From: Puccinellia tenuiflora
Lineage: Eukaryota > Streptophyta > Magnoliopsida > Poales > Poaceae
Direction: 5' to 3'
Assembly: GCA_012064385.1 (NCBI GenBank)
Contig: QRDG01001737.1
Coordinates: 372,001 to 436,000 of the forward strand
Length of the DNA: 64,000 bases
Made by a program: the position numbers and the translations under genes. Under the pieces are notes generated by a model. The model made no database searches. It was not told where the DNA came from and worked only from the letters and a program-made list of their open reading frames with translations. This document shows, piece after piece, positions 30,841 to 41,117 of the stretch (position 1 is the first letter of the stretch; each line of letters opens with the position of its first letter).

Positions 30841-33790
30841 CTATTTGGGGTCCAGGCTCGCCCCCACGGTGACGAACTTGGACTTGTCAGTGTCGTCGAA
30901 GTAGACCTTCTTTGTGTCTCGCGCCGCCTGGAAGCTCGACTCGCCAGCCGGCTTGGCCGACTCCAGAATCTCCAGCTTTTCCTCGTTGGCCTTGCGCTTG
31001 AATTGCTTCATCTCCTCATTGCAGACCATGGTCTCGGCCACCTTTGCGCTGTCGGAGGCGCAGGCGATGGAGCGTTTGTAGTCTCCGGCGACGGTGATGA
31101 TCCCGCGTGGGCCTGGTAGCTTCATCTTGAGGTAGGCGTAGTGAGGTACCGCCATAAACTTGGTAGAGACGGATGAGGCCCATGGATGAGCCGGCTCGCC
31201 CCGGCACGATGCCGTGGAAGACCGTCCGGCTCGGTGTCAAGCTGGACTCGGAAATTCCTAGCTTCTCCAGCGTGTCGCGGTAGAGGATGTTGATGCTGCT
31301 GCCCCCGTTAATGAGGACGCGTGAGAAGGTGCAGGCACGCTTGGTGGAGATGATCATGGGCTCTAGGACTAGAGCATATCCGCCTGGGTTGGGCATCAGC
31401 TCCGGGTGGTCGCTGCGGTCCCACGTGATTGGTTCCTGCGACCAGTTGAGGTACTGGGGGACAGGTGGAACCACCGCATTCACCTCCTTGAACCGTTCGC
31501 GCCGGCTTCGCTTGTCGTCACGCTCACTGACGAACACGATGTAGGCGGCATCCGGATTCTGGTAGCCGTCTGGACCCCTTGGAGGCGGAGCTAGAAGGCG
31601 CTCCCTCCTCTCTTCCTTGCGTTGGCGGTCATCGCGATTCCTCTCTTCACGTCGTCTGTCGTCGCGTCCTCGATCGTCCCGTCCAGCCTCGTCCCGAGGC
31701 GGAGGCGGGTTTCGCCGCTCATACGGTGGTGGCCTCGGGCGGCCGAGGGTGCATTGCCGAACGGTGTGGTTTGCTGGCCGGTCGCCATGGTTCCGGCATG
31801 GTTGGTCGAGCAAGTAGTCGTAGTTGTTCCTCGTCCTCATTCGGCGCATGTCGCTGCTAGTCCTCATGCGGCGGTTGTCGAAGCCTCCTGCCGGCCTTCC
31901 CTCGGTCGTGGCGACGACGTTGGACTCGACGCGGTCATCTGCGGACTTGCGCTTGCCGACCGTGTCGGAATCACGCCGGGTCGATTTTCCTCCTTCTTGG
32001 TTCTCCGTCCGGCTGCGACGTGCAGCCGGCTCCGTCGTGATAATTCTTCCGGCTTCGTCGAGTCGGATCGGGTTGGTCATGCCCGCATCGGCGGTGGCGT
32101 ACTCGTCGGCGATTGCCATGAGTTCTGCCATGGTCTTCGGGCTCTTCCTTAGTAGCCGGTGCTTGAGCAGCGTCTGATCTCGGCAACCTTGGACGAAGTA
32201 CTGGACGGCTTGGAGCTCGAGAACCCCCTCGCAGGAGTTGCGTAGGCTTGTCCATCGGGTGAGGTAGGCTCGGTCCGACTCGCCGTCCTTCTGCTTGCAC
32301 AGCGCGAGCAGCTGTGCGTTGCCAGGGCGCAAATAGGTGCCGGTGAAATTGCGGTTGAACACTTCCTCGAAGTCTAGCCAGCTGTTGACGCTCTCCTTTG
32401 GAAGGCTGTTGAGCCAAGTCCGTGCCGACCCCTGGAGCATGAGTGGCACGTAGCGCACGGCCACCCTCTTATTGCCGCCTGCAATGTTGACCGCCGTGAC
32501 GTAGTCGGCGAGCTAGTCTTCCGGCTTCGCGGCGCCGTTGTACTTGGGTGTGTCCCTGGGGAGGGTGAATCCCTTCGGGAATCGCTCGCTCCGGATGCGG
32601 GGTCCGAAACAACGATGGGCGGCGATGTCTTCTTCCTCGATGATGCTTGACAGNGCTTGAGCACGTCGATGCGGTGGCGTGCGTCGTCGCTAGTCTCGGG
32701 TCCCAGCGGCCCTAGGCGTCCGTCGATGGTGACCTTGTGGCCGACTCGCTCCTTGATGCTGCGGCCGGTTTGCGGCCCGTTCATGTTGCCGTCTTCGCGT
32801 CGTCCAGCCGGATCGCGGTCGTGATCACGAGGATGCGAGCTCGCGCTCCCCTCGCGATGAACTCGTGGTTGCTTGTCCTTCGCCCTTCCGCGGCTCGTGG
32901 ATGACGCCTCGGCGCCTAGCTTGGACTTGCCGGCTGCCTCATAGCCTGGAGGCGGCTCATGATGCTCCCGGCTCGCCGTTATCTCGGTTTCGTGTTGCTG
33001 CCGGTTGGCCGCAGCGATAAGCTCCTGGACTCGGCGTGCTTGCTGGCGTAGCTCCTCGCCTTGGAGATGAGGTAGTTCTGCTGCGGCCGCCTCCGCAGCC
33101 TTCATGTTTTGCACCGGGTTGCTGTACTCGGGCAGGATGATGTCCGAATGCTCGTGCGGCTGGCCAGCACGGTTCAGGACACCTCCGAGATCCCCTCCCT
33201 TGCGTCGGACTTCATTCAGCTTCTCCGTGTTGCCTCTTGCCGGCTCGAAGCCGTGGACGGTGTTGTACTCGCGCATCGTAGCGTTGAGTCGGCGCTGCGT
33301 TGATGCGAGGTGAAGAACCTTGTCGTATATCTGTTGACGCATACTCTCGAGTTCAGCTGCCGCCTTGACTGGATCTGCACCCGGCGCGATGGGGGTGCTT
33401 AGCAGCTCGAAGTCGGCCTCCAGATTGCGCTGGAAATGAGAAGGTTCGCCAGCTTCATGAACAGTAGCGGTGACGGAGCCTCCTGCCGCCGTGTGCTCGA
33501 CCATGTGTACCTCGGCGTGGACGTTGAGCTTGGCGACGTCGCGGTCCGCGTCGCCGGAGTTGAGGTAGCCGAAGGCGGAGTCGTCGTTGCAGGTGCTGGC
33601 GTCGAAGATCGAAGGAGCCAAGCTCGAGTAGACCACCTACGGCGACGTAGACGTGGAAATCGCCAGGGTGACGACCGCTCCTCCGCTGGTGACGTCCACG
33701 TCGGCGAAGCTGTTGGTGTTGTCGAGGACGCAGCCGATGGAGCCGATGGAGAGCACGAGGCCGGAGACGATCCGCCGATCATCTACAGTC
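30841..33790 (-). pseudogene. Element B gag and protease
   Basis: The N-terminal gag frame is interrupted by TAG at 33637-33639. It then runs YSSLAPSIFDAS and a helical segment (QRRLNATMREYNTVHGFEP). The gag core (AVRYVPLMLQGSARTWLNSL, SWLDFEEVFNRNF, CKQKDGESDRAYLTRW) is at about 32240-32480. A CxxH...HxxxxC motif (CRNHGDRPANHTVRQC) and an Arg/Asp-rich stretch follow. The protease shows INGGSSINILYRDTLEKLG where IDGGSS is usual, so the catalytic Asp reads Asn (GAC to AAC). Protease residues are also missing between SSMGLIRL and KFMAVPHYAY, an internal deletion near 31160. Other stops: TAG at 32511-32513 (from TGG) and 30841-30843. One undetermined base at 32654 coincides with a frame jump and may be an assembly error. 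Confidence 0.88.
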
Positions 33791-33829
33791 CGGGATCCCG
33801 CGCAGAACGTGACTCCACTTGCCGCTAGC

Positions 33830-33847
33830 CCCACGGTGGGCGCCAAA
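33830..33847 (-). other. Primer-binding site of element B
   Basis: Immediately inside the 5' LTR the minus strand reads TTTGGCGCCCACCGTGGGGC. TGGCGCC is a usual start for the complement of a plant tRNA 3' end. I cannot name the tRNA with confidence. Confidence 0.75.
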
Positions 33848-34522
33848 TGTTGTGGTGGGTTGCACGGCATATCCATCAGAGATGGAAAAGATGTGGGGTA
33901 GGCGACGATTGGATGCTCGCGCGGGATTGGGCAACAAGCACGCAAACACACACTAGTTACCCAGGTTCGGGGCCCTCTTGTGGAGGTAACACCCCTACGT
34001 CCTGCTCTTCTTGTTCTTATTGCTTGATCACAGGATCGGGCTACAAAGGTGCTCCTAGAGCTGTTTCGGGTGGCAGTCGGCTGGAGATCCTAGCCGGCTG
34101 GAGGTTGAAGATGATACTACGGGTGTCTCCTGTGATACTGGCTTCCTTGTTGCATCTATCTGTGTGTGCCTCGCGCAGGAGGCTCTAGCCCGCTTTATAT
34201 AGGCAGCGGGCTAGGGTTTTGGGTTACAGGGAAGTTACATGTTTGCCCCTATGACATCACTACGGTTTCGAGCCGGCTGGAGCTTGTTGTCATGGTTCGG
34301 TACAGGAGATGCACGACAGTGAGTACTGTTCACCAGGAGCAGTTACATGATCCGGGCCCACCCGTACGGAGTTGTCGGTTGTTCGCGTCCGGCTCCAGCC
34401 CAGCCGGATGCCTGCATCCGGGCAAATCCAGGCGGCCTGCTTCAGGCGGCTGGCTTCAGGCGGCACTTGGAGCCTTGAAGAAATGGACCTCCTTGGGATA
34501 TCCGGGGTTCATATCCCCGACA
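33848..34522 (-). mobile_element. 5' LTR of element B
   Basis: Same length (675) as the 3' LTR, with about 11 substitutions between them, mostly transitions. The target duplication CTTGT follows at 34523-34527. Confidence 0.95.
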
Positions 34523-34527
34523 CTTGT

Positions 34528-35514
34528 GCTACTAACTCAATTTCTTGTGAAGCATCTACTTTGAAGGAGAATGTTGAGCTAAGGGCTCAACTTGAGTTGC
34601 TAACTAGCAAGTATAGGGAGTTGGAAGAAAATCATAAAAAGCTATCTAGCTCTAGTGATGATCTTCTAGCATCCTATGCTTGTCTTAAGTTAGCTCATGA
34701 GGCCATCACTACAAAGGTAACATCAAGTGAGCCTCATGTGGATAATAGCACAACCATAACTAAAAATGCTATATTGCCATGTGCTAGTCCTAGTAATTCA
34801 TCCACTAAAAATATTGGTACATCATGTGATTAATTACTTGCTTTGCCTTGTTGCTCTAACAATGAAGCTTCTACTTCCTCTAGTGTTTTTGTTGCCACTA
34901 ACCATGTAGAGGAAATAAAATACCTCAAGGCCCAAGTCGCTTCTTTGAAGAAGGGTTTGGAAAAGCGTCATGGGGAGAAGAGTGCACTTGACAACATGTT
35001 GAGTGTGCAACAATCCCCAAATGACAAGAGTGGACTTGGATTCAACTCCAACATCAAGAACAAGTCCAAGGTTGAGAAGAAGAAGGGCCAAGTTCAAGTC
35101 AAGAATCCGGCCAAGATCTCTTGCTTCAAGTGCAAGGTTGAAGGGCACCATGTTCGTGATTGCCCAATGAAGAAGAAGAAGAAGCCTCTTAGTGAGAAGC
35201 AACTAGGTAAGCGGCCTCTTGTTCAATCTCGTGCTCAACCACGAGTTGAACAAAGGCCACCTCCTAAGAAGACTCAAGATATTGCTCCTCAAGTTGAGGA
35301 GCCTATTAAGAAGAAAAAGAGTCGGTGTTGCTACCTTTGCCGTGGCAAAGGTCATTTTGCTTCTTCATGCACTAACGGTACCTCATCCAACCCTATCATA
35401 ATTGATGATGTTTATTCTCTTGGGAAGGATAGAGTTGGCAATGTGTTTGCCAAGTATGTGGGAGCTCAAAGTGGTGTCAAAAATGCACCATTTGGGTTCC
35501 CAAGCCTATTGTGA
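34528..35514 (+). pseudogene. Gag-like gene D, right fragment with two zinc knuckles
   Basis: The frame continues that of 18163-19236 across element B (both are in codon register at the duplication). It encodes a coiled coil (LKENVELRAQLELLTSKYRELEE), a TAA at 34831-34833, a second helical stretch (EEIKYLKAQVASLKKGLEK), then two CCHC knuckles: CFKCKVEGHHVRDC and CYLCRGKGHFASSC, each CX2CX4HX4C. The frame ends at 35514; a +1 shift near 35480 would read WVPKPIVTNLLGP, so the natural end may be slightly later. No protease or RT follows. I read it as nucleocapsid-bearing gag of a gag-only retroelement. Confidence 0.78.
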
Positions 35515-37090
35515 CTAACCTCTTAGGACCCAACTTGGTTGGGGACCAACAAACTTCAACTTGATCAATAGGTGTTTGTGGAGGACATTGGTGACTTGGC
35601 TACTTTTGAAGAATTGAGGGATCTTCATGGTTTATTTCTCAAGCCAAGTCAATTGGAATATATTGCTCTATCTCATATCCAATGCTTCCTCCTTGCGGTA
35701 ACTTGTATTTAACTCATATATTCATTGAAAGTTGCTTGCTCCCTTGCATGTGTTAGTTTTGTTCCTAATATGTGCTTGTATGTGATATGCTTCTTTCCTA
35801 CTAGTCTTGTTACTCAAGGTTGTGTATGTTAGTTGTGTATCATGTAAGTGTAACTTTGTGTTGATCTTTTTAGATCTTATGTGGATTTCATTTGGCTCTT
35901 TGAGATATTAATGGACTATCTCATTTTGGGGGAGTGATGTGCTTTGTGCACCTCACAAACCTAAAAATGTGTGTACATGAGGCACACCACCTAGTATTGA
36001 TATTTCAATATTATCTAGCTACTATGTGGTATGTCATATTCATGAGAAATTCAAATTCTACATGTCCATTAATTTCTCTAGTTGGTTTTATTTGCCTCTT
36101 GTTTAAAATTAAAATGAAGTATCACATTATGGGGGAGTAATAAGCTATGTGCATATTACAATCCCATAAAAATGTGAACATTTGAGGTTTGCCACTTAGA
36201 GTTAATATTGCAAATTATCTTTTTCTTATGTGGCATGTTTGCTCAAACAAGTTCCAATTTTCTTTTTGGTTATTCTTTGGCTCTTGTTTGTGTGAGTTTG
36301 CTTGGTGTGGTTTTTCTCTAATATGCATTTCCATATATTATGTGAGAAACCATTTGTTTCCTTTTATTCTAACCATGGCTTTGCCGGTTGGTTCGAATAA
36401 TTGAAACTACCAACAAACCTCTTTACAAAAAATGGTGTTTTAATTCCTATCTTTTGCCATTTGCTAGTTTGTGGTGAAGTTGGTCTTGTACATCATTCCT
36501 TTATACCACCGAGAAATATCTCTATATACTCCTTGTCCATGACAAGTGATACTAGTAATTGTGGTGGATTTTGTAGACCATCTTCACATTGGCTCTTGCG
36601 TTGATTTGCTTTATCTATTGCCTTCCTTGCCTTTTGAATGGATCCTATTTTTCAATTGGTAGTGTTTAGTGTTGTAAATAAAATATGGAGAGTAATGATC
36701 CCTTGTGCATGCATTTTGTATTCAAATGCAAATATCAAAGATAATGCATGAATATTGGGGGAGCATTCCTTTTTATTTAGAACACTAACCTATCTATCAA
36801 TTCGTTATCCTTTCAATTGGCATTTGATTCTTTATATTGTGTTGGTACCTTCAATTGATATTAATTGGAATTTAATATCTCCTCCATATACATTTGTTCC
36901 AATTAATATTTACTGTGGGAGTCTTGATACCTTTTGCCTTATTTTACTTTACTTGATTTCGGTCAAGTATCACCCTCTTCTTGGTATATTTTCTCCTAGT
37001 TGATATTTGTTTTGTTTTAATTGGTATCTTATTTTCAATTGGTGTCTTATCGATCATTTGTGTGTGTTGATTCGATTCCTTTTGATATCA
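35515..37090. other. AT-rich non-coding tail of gag-like element D
   Basis: No gene. Two diverged copies about 203 bp apart start at about 35916 and 36119 (ATCTCATTTTGGGGGAGTGA and ATCACATTATGGGGGAGTAA), each followed by similar text (GTGCTTTGTGCA / GCTATGTGCA, CTATGTGGTATG / CTTATGTGGCATG). A third GGGGGAG box lies at about 36755. These purine boxes resemble polypurine tracts and suggest retroelement 3' DNA. No LTR boundary was found. Confidence 0.5.
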
Positions 37091-37209
37091 CACTTCATGT
37101 GTTGATGTGTTTTGGAATCAGCGATTTGGGGTGAGGCACCCTCCATTGGTTATTTCTTATTCTTAGGCTGCGTGTGGTACTGATGAATATGCCATGGAGC
37201 TTTGTATTT

Positions 37210-38365
37210 CGTAGAGAATCCCGACTGAGGCGCCCGAGATCAATGGCCCAGAAACAATTTCCCCTAACCCGGAGCTCGCTCGTTGGCGGCGAGAGACGCA
37301 GGAGGCATCCGAACTTCATGGTGACTTGTGGTTGAGCGAGGACAAGCCAGGTGAGTGGGTCGAGCCGACAACTCGTCAGCCGAAGGCCTCCGACCTTACA
37401 GCTGAGTTGGTGGCGATGAGGCGGAAGTGCTCCGACATTCGTGCTGAGTTGGCCTCCATCATTGACTTGACAAAGGGCGATCTGATAACTCAAGGGCCGA
37501 ACGACTCCGATCTTCGTGCTGGGTTGGCGGCAAAGTCATAGGAGGCCTCCGACCTTCGTACTGAGTTGGCAGCCAAGACACGGGAGGCCCCCAGCCTTCA
37601 CGGTGAGTTGGCGGCGAAGACCAGGAGGCCTCCGACCTTAGTGCTGAGTTGGTAGCCAAGACGCGGGAGGCCTTTAGCCTTCGAAGTGAGTGGGTCGAGC
37701 TAACTCATGAGCTGGCTGAGGACTCCGATCTTAGAGCTGAGTTGGTGGTGAAGACGCATAAGGCCTCCGACCTTAGAGCTGAGTTGGCGGCGAAGATGAA
37801 GGAGGCCTTCAGCCTTCGCGGTGAGTGGGCGGCGAAGACGGAGGAGGCCTCCGACATTTATGATGACTTGGCGGCAAAGACGTAGGAGGCCTCCGAGCTT
37901 AGCGATCGGTTGACGGAGGTGCAGGCCGAGCTGACTTATGAGCCGGATGAGGACTCCGACCTTAAGTTGGCAGCGAAGACGCGGGAGGCCTCCGACCTTA
38001 GAGCTGAGTTGGTGGCGAAGATGCAGAAGACCTCCGACCTTACAGCTGAGTTGGCGGCGAAGACGCAGGAGGACTTCAGCCTTCACGGTGACAGGGCGGC
38101 AAAGACGTAGGAGGCCTCCGACCTTCGTGATAAGTTGGCAGCGAAGACACAGGAGGCCTTCGAGCTTAGCGATCAGTTGATGGAGGCGCATGTCGAACTG
38201 ACTTATGAGGCTGATGAGGACTCCGACCTTAGAGCTGAGTTGGCGGCGAAGATGCAGGAGGCCTCCGACCTTAGAGCTGGGTTGGCGGCGAAGACGCAGG
38301 AGGCCGCGAAGACTTTTCAAGTCGTTGTAACGTGTTGTGGCTCTTGTTCCGTTATTCTTTCTTAG
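37210..38365 (+). pseudogene. Broken gene for a 14-residue-repeat coiled-coil protein
   Basis: From about 37210 a coding-like segment begins (RIPTEAPEINGPE, PELARWRRETQEASELHGDL), possibly at a splice acceptor (TTTCGTAG). It then repeats a 42-bp unit encoding EASDLRAELAAKTQ with variants (FSLRGEWAAKT, LSDQLMEAHVELTYE). Two heptads per unit predict a long coiled coil. TAG codons at about 37540, 37882 and 38107 each sit where CAG is expected (KTQEAS), and a frameshift lies near 37625. The end reads TFQVVVTCCGSCSVILS. I do not recognise the family. It may be a transposon passenger or a captured host gene. Confidence 0.6.
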
Positions 38366-38420
38366 AATTTTAGAACCCGGCCTGTTTCTTGGGATCATAT
38401 GAAAAAAACTGCTACTCGTA

Positions 38421-38575
38421 CTTCCTCCCATGTGGCTAATATAAGATGTTTTAACTTTTCTCACTTTTATAGATTCGTATGCACCTAGACACTTTTAGTG
38501 TGTAAATACACTTATTTCACTCCGTATGCAGTCCATAGTGAAATAGCCGAAACATCTTATAAGGAACGGAGGGAG
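38421..38575. mobile_element. Stowaway MITE (155 bp)
   Basis: Begins CTTCCTCCCATGTGGCTAATATAAGATG and ends CATCTTATAAGGAACGGAGGGAG, with TA duplications at 38419-38420 and 38576-38577. The right end matches the consensus CTCCCTCCGTTCC; the left end is diverged. The stretch 38578-38740 holds another CTCCCTCC fragment (about 38621) and GAGCATCTCCAACA, probably remains of other small DNA transposons. Confidence 0.85.
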
Positions 38576-38740
38576 TACTTCCTTCCATGTGGATGCACAT
38601 TAGTATGTAATGGATTAATTTTACTCCCTCCATCTAGGTATGTTAGGCTAGAGCATCTCCAACAACCTTTATATATTGGATTTGTCGCAACAGTGAAACA
38701 TGGGGTTCCCCTGATGCGGTCAAAGTGGGTCCACCGCCTG

Positions 38741-39427
38741 TGGGCCCACCAAGAAGGCGAATAAGGCCAAGGTTCAAGACTGGCAGATGGGCCCCCCCAT
38801 CTGCCCCACGGCGACCAGACGAGCACGGCATCGACAACTACGGCGAAGGACCAGGGGTCCTCCCGGGGCCCCCTTAAACCTGACAGACGACGCAGAGGTC
38901 CCGGGGACCCCGATGCCCGGCAGGAGGCCTGGCTCATCCCCGGGAACCAACCTCCGCACACGCGAAGAGGATAGGCTTGCCAGCCCCGGCTAGAAGCTCA
39001 TAGAAGACATGGGCGCCAAGAAGATGAAGGCGCCGCAGGGGGACAGGGATGGAAAAGTTGTCAGCCTCTGTCCGCCCGCCCTGCAAAAGGTGGGCGACTG
39101 CACCTAACCCCCTCAGAAGAATACTTGGACGAGAAGAAGCCACGTCACCCCCTAAGAAGAACCCGGAGTGGTTTTCCCGCCAAAACCCTACAGCCCCAAA
39201 GGTGCACCTTTGGGATCACCTTAGCCTATAAAAGGAGGACCAAGGCACCTAAGGGAAGGGATGGATTCCCAGAGAGTGGGAGGCTAGGATAGGTAGTGCT
39301 CAAGATGAAGAGTAGGATAGGTGAGAGGTGATCTCCTCTGGGTCAGGATCTGCTCGTCTTCAACCTCTAGCCGACACCTCCCGGGTTCGCACCCACAACC
39401 ACCTCTGTAAAGCTACACCATGATATA
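38741..39427 (+). mobile_element. 5' LTR of gypsy element F, left piece
   Basis: GC-rich DNA with a promoter-like CCTATAAAAGGAGG (about 39226-39239) ends at the duplication ATATA (39423-39427) where element E inserted. It continues at 46892. The upstream LTR boundary could not be fixed; the start given is approximate. Confidence 0.6.
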
Positions 39428-40804
39428 TGATACGTCTTCGACGTATCTATAATTTCTTATGATCCATGCTTGTTTTCATACCATTTGCTACATGTTTTGT
39501 TTACATCTTATAGCATTTTTATGCATTTTTGGAACTAACATATTAACAAGATGCCCCAGTGCCAGTTCCTGTTTTCTGCTGTTTTTCCGTTTCAGAAAAG
39601 TACTTAAGGAAATATTCTCGGAATCAGACGGGACAAAAACCCAGGATCTTATAATTTCGTCACGCACACGGAGTCCAAAGGGGAGCTGAAGACGCACCAG
39701 AGGGCGACCACACCCTAGGGTGGCGCGGCCCACCTGTCTGCCGCGCCACCAGGTGGTGTGGCCCCCTCGGGCCTCCACCGACGCCGCCCTTTCGCCTATA
39801 TAATCCCCCCGACGAGAAAACCCTAAGTACCCGATCAAAATTCCAGAAAAACATCCGTCGCCGCCGCCGTCGTCAACCCTAGTTCGGGAGGGTTCTGAAG
39901 CTCTCCCCGGCACCCTGCCGGAGAGGGGAATCATCGCCGGAGGGCTCTACACCACCATGCCCGCCTCCGGACAGATGTGTGAGTAGTCCATCCTTGGACT
40001 ACGGGTCCATGCAGTAGCTAGATGGTAGTCTTCTCCTTTTGTGCTATCATGTTTAGATCTTGAAACATATAAGGACGGGGGAGTGCCGTTCCTACTAGGG
40101 AGTAAACTTTATGCACAGTTCTTCATGCAATTGTCTGTTGTTTGCGACTTAATACTGGAGAGATTTTACGGTATGTTATCTCAAAGGTGGACTATTTAGG
40201 CATAGGTGTATGCTTGGAACAGCTATCTATGTATTTTGTCGTAATGCCCAAAGCATCTCATATAGACATCATCATCCTCTATATTATGCAATGTTCATGC
40301 ATTGTCATGCATTCTCTATTCTGTCAATTGCCCAGCTGTAATTTGTTACCCAGCATGTGTAGTATTTTATTTATGGAGAAGACACCACTAGTGAACTGTG
40401 GACCCCGGTCTATTCTTTTACATCTGCAATTAAATCAACTGCTCTACTGCTTTCATTTACTGCAAACAAGCTTCCTTCCACACATACATTTAATCCTTTG
40501 TATTCAGCAAGGCCGGTGAGATTGACAACCTCACTATTTCGTTGGGGCAAAGTAGTTTGATTGTGTTCTGCAGGTTCCACTGTCTCTCCTGCAACAGCTC
40601 TTTTTCTGGCACCGTTGTTGTCAACACGCCAAGCACATTTTCTGGCGCCGTTGCAGTTGTGGACAACCTTCTGAAGCATTCCTCACTCCTACTGGTTCGA
40701 TAACCTTGGTTTCTAACTGAGGGAAAACTTGCTGCTGTGCTCCTCAAACCTTCCTCTTGGGGTGCCCAACGAAGCGTGATTGATTAACACCTCTCGCGCT
40801 ATCA
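39428..40804 (+). mobile_element. 5' LTR of element E (1,377 bp, internally deleted)
   Basis: Compared with the 3' LTR it lacks about 245 bp after TTTAGATCTTG (near 40060). The LTR contains PBS-like text CTGGCACCGTTG and CTGGCGCCGTTGCAG near 40610-40655, inside the 3' part of the repeat itself. Confidence 0.92.
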
Positions 40805-40813
40805 AGCTCTTTT

Positions 40814-40920
40814 TCTGGCGCCGTTGCCGGGGAGTTAAGAGTGCTCAGTAAGAAGCTTCTCGAAGTACGAAACTTCTCACTCCTCCGTCAACAGCTCTTT
40901 CTGGCGCCGTTGCCGGGGAG
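40814..40920 (+). other. Duplicated primer-binding site of element E
   Basis: TGGCGCCGTTGCCGGGGAG occurs twice, at about 40815 and 40903, each preceded by CAGCTCTTT-like text, so an 88-bp unit holding the PBS is tandemly duplicated. Both copies match the complement of tRNA-Asp as remembered for Athila-type elements. Confidence 0.85.
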
Positions 40921-41117
40921 TAGAGAAGCTTCTGCAAGGGGGGGTCTCTCAGTTCCAATCTCTTTACTTTGTTTTAGTCTTGCTTATTATTATTGCTTTG
41001 TCTTGTTTTGCTTTCTTATATCAAAAACACAAAAAAAATTAGTGTAGAATTTATCTTGTTGCTTTCCTATATCAAAAACCCAAAAAAATTAGTTACTTGT
41101 TTTATTTCGTTCTTCTC

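Larger units (their letters stand above)
19237..34522 (-). mobile_element. Complete Tat-lineage LTR retrotransposon (element B, 15,286 bp)
   Basis: Two 675-bp LTRs in inverted reading (19237-19911 is the 3' LTR, 33848-34522 the 5' LTR) bound the element. A perfect 5-bp target duplication CTTGT lies at 19232-19236 and 34523-34527. In element orientation the order is 5' LTR, primer-binding site, gag, protease, RT, RNase H, second RNase H, integrase, direct repeat, antisense gene 2 (AT-hook/B3-like), eight-copy tandem repeat, antisense gene 1 (five exons), polypurine tract, 3' LTR. LTRs differ at about 11 sites by eye (about 1.6%), so insertion is recent. All genes except the small B3-like one carry stops or frameshifts. 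Confidence 0.96.

Noticed and set aside
38557..39934. Short frames at 38557-38961 and 39488-39934 on minus
   Set aside because: They lie in LTR sequence of F and E; the second recurs at 45372-45770 simply because the LTR is repeated.
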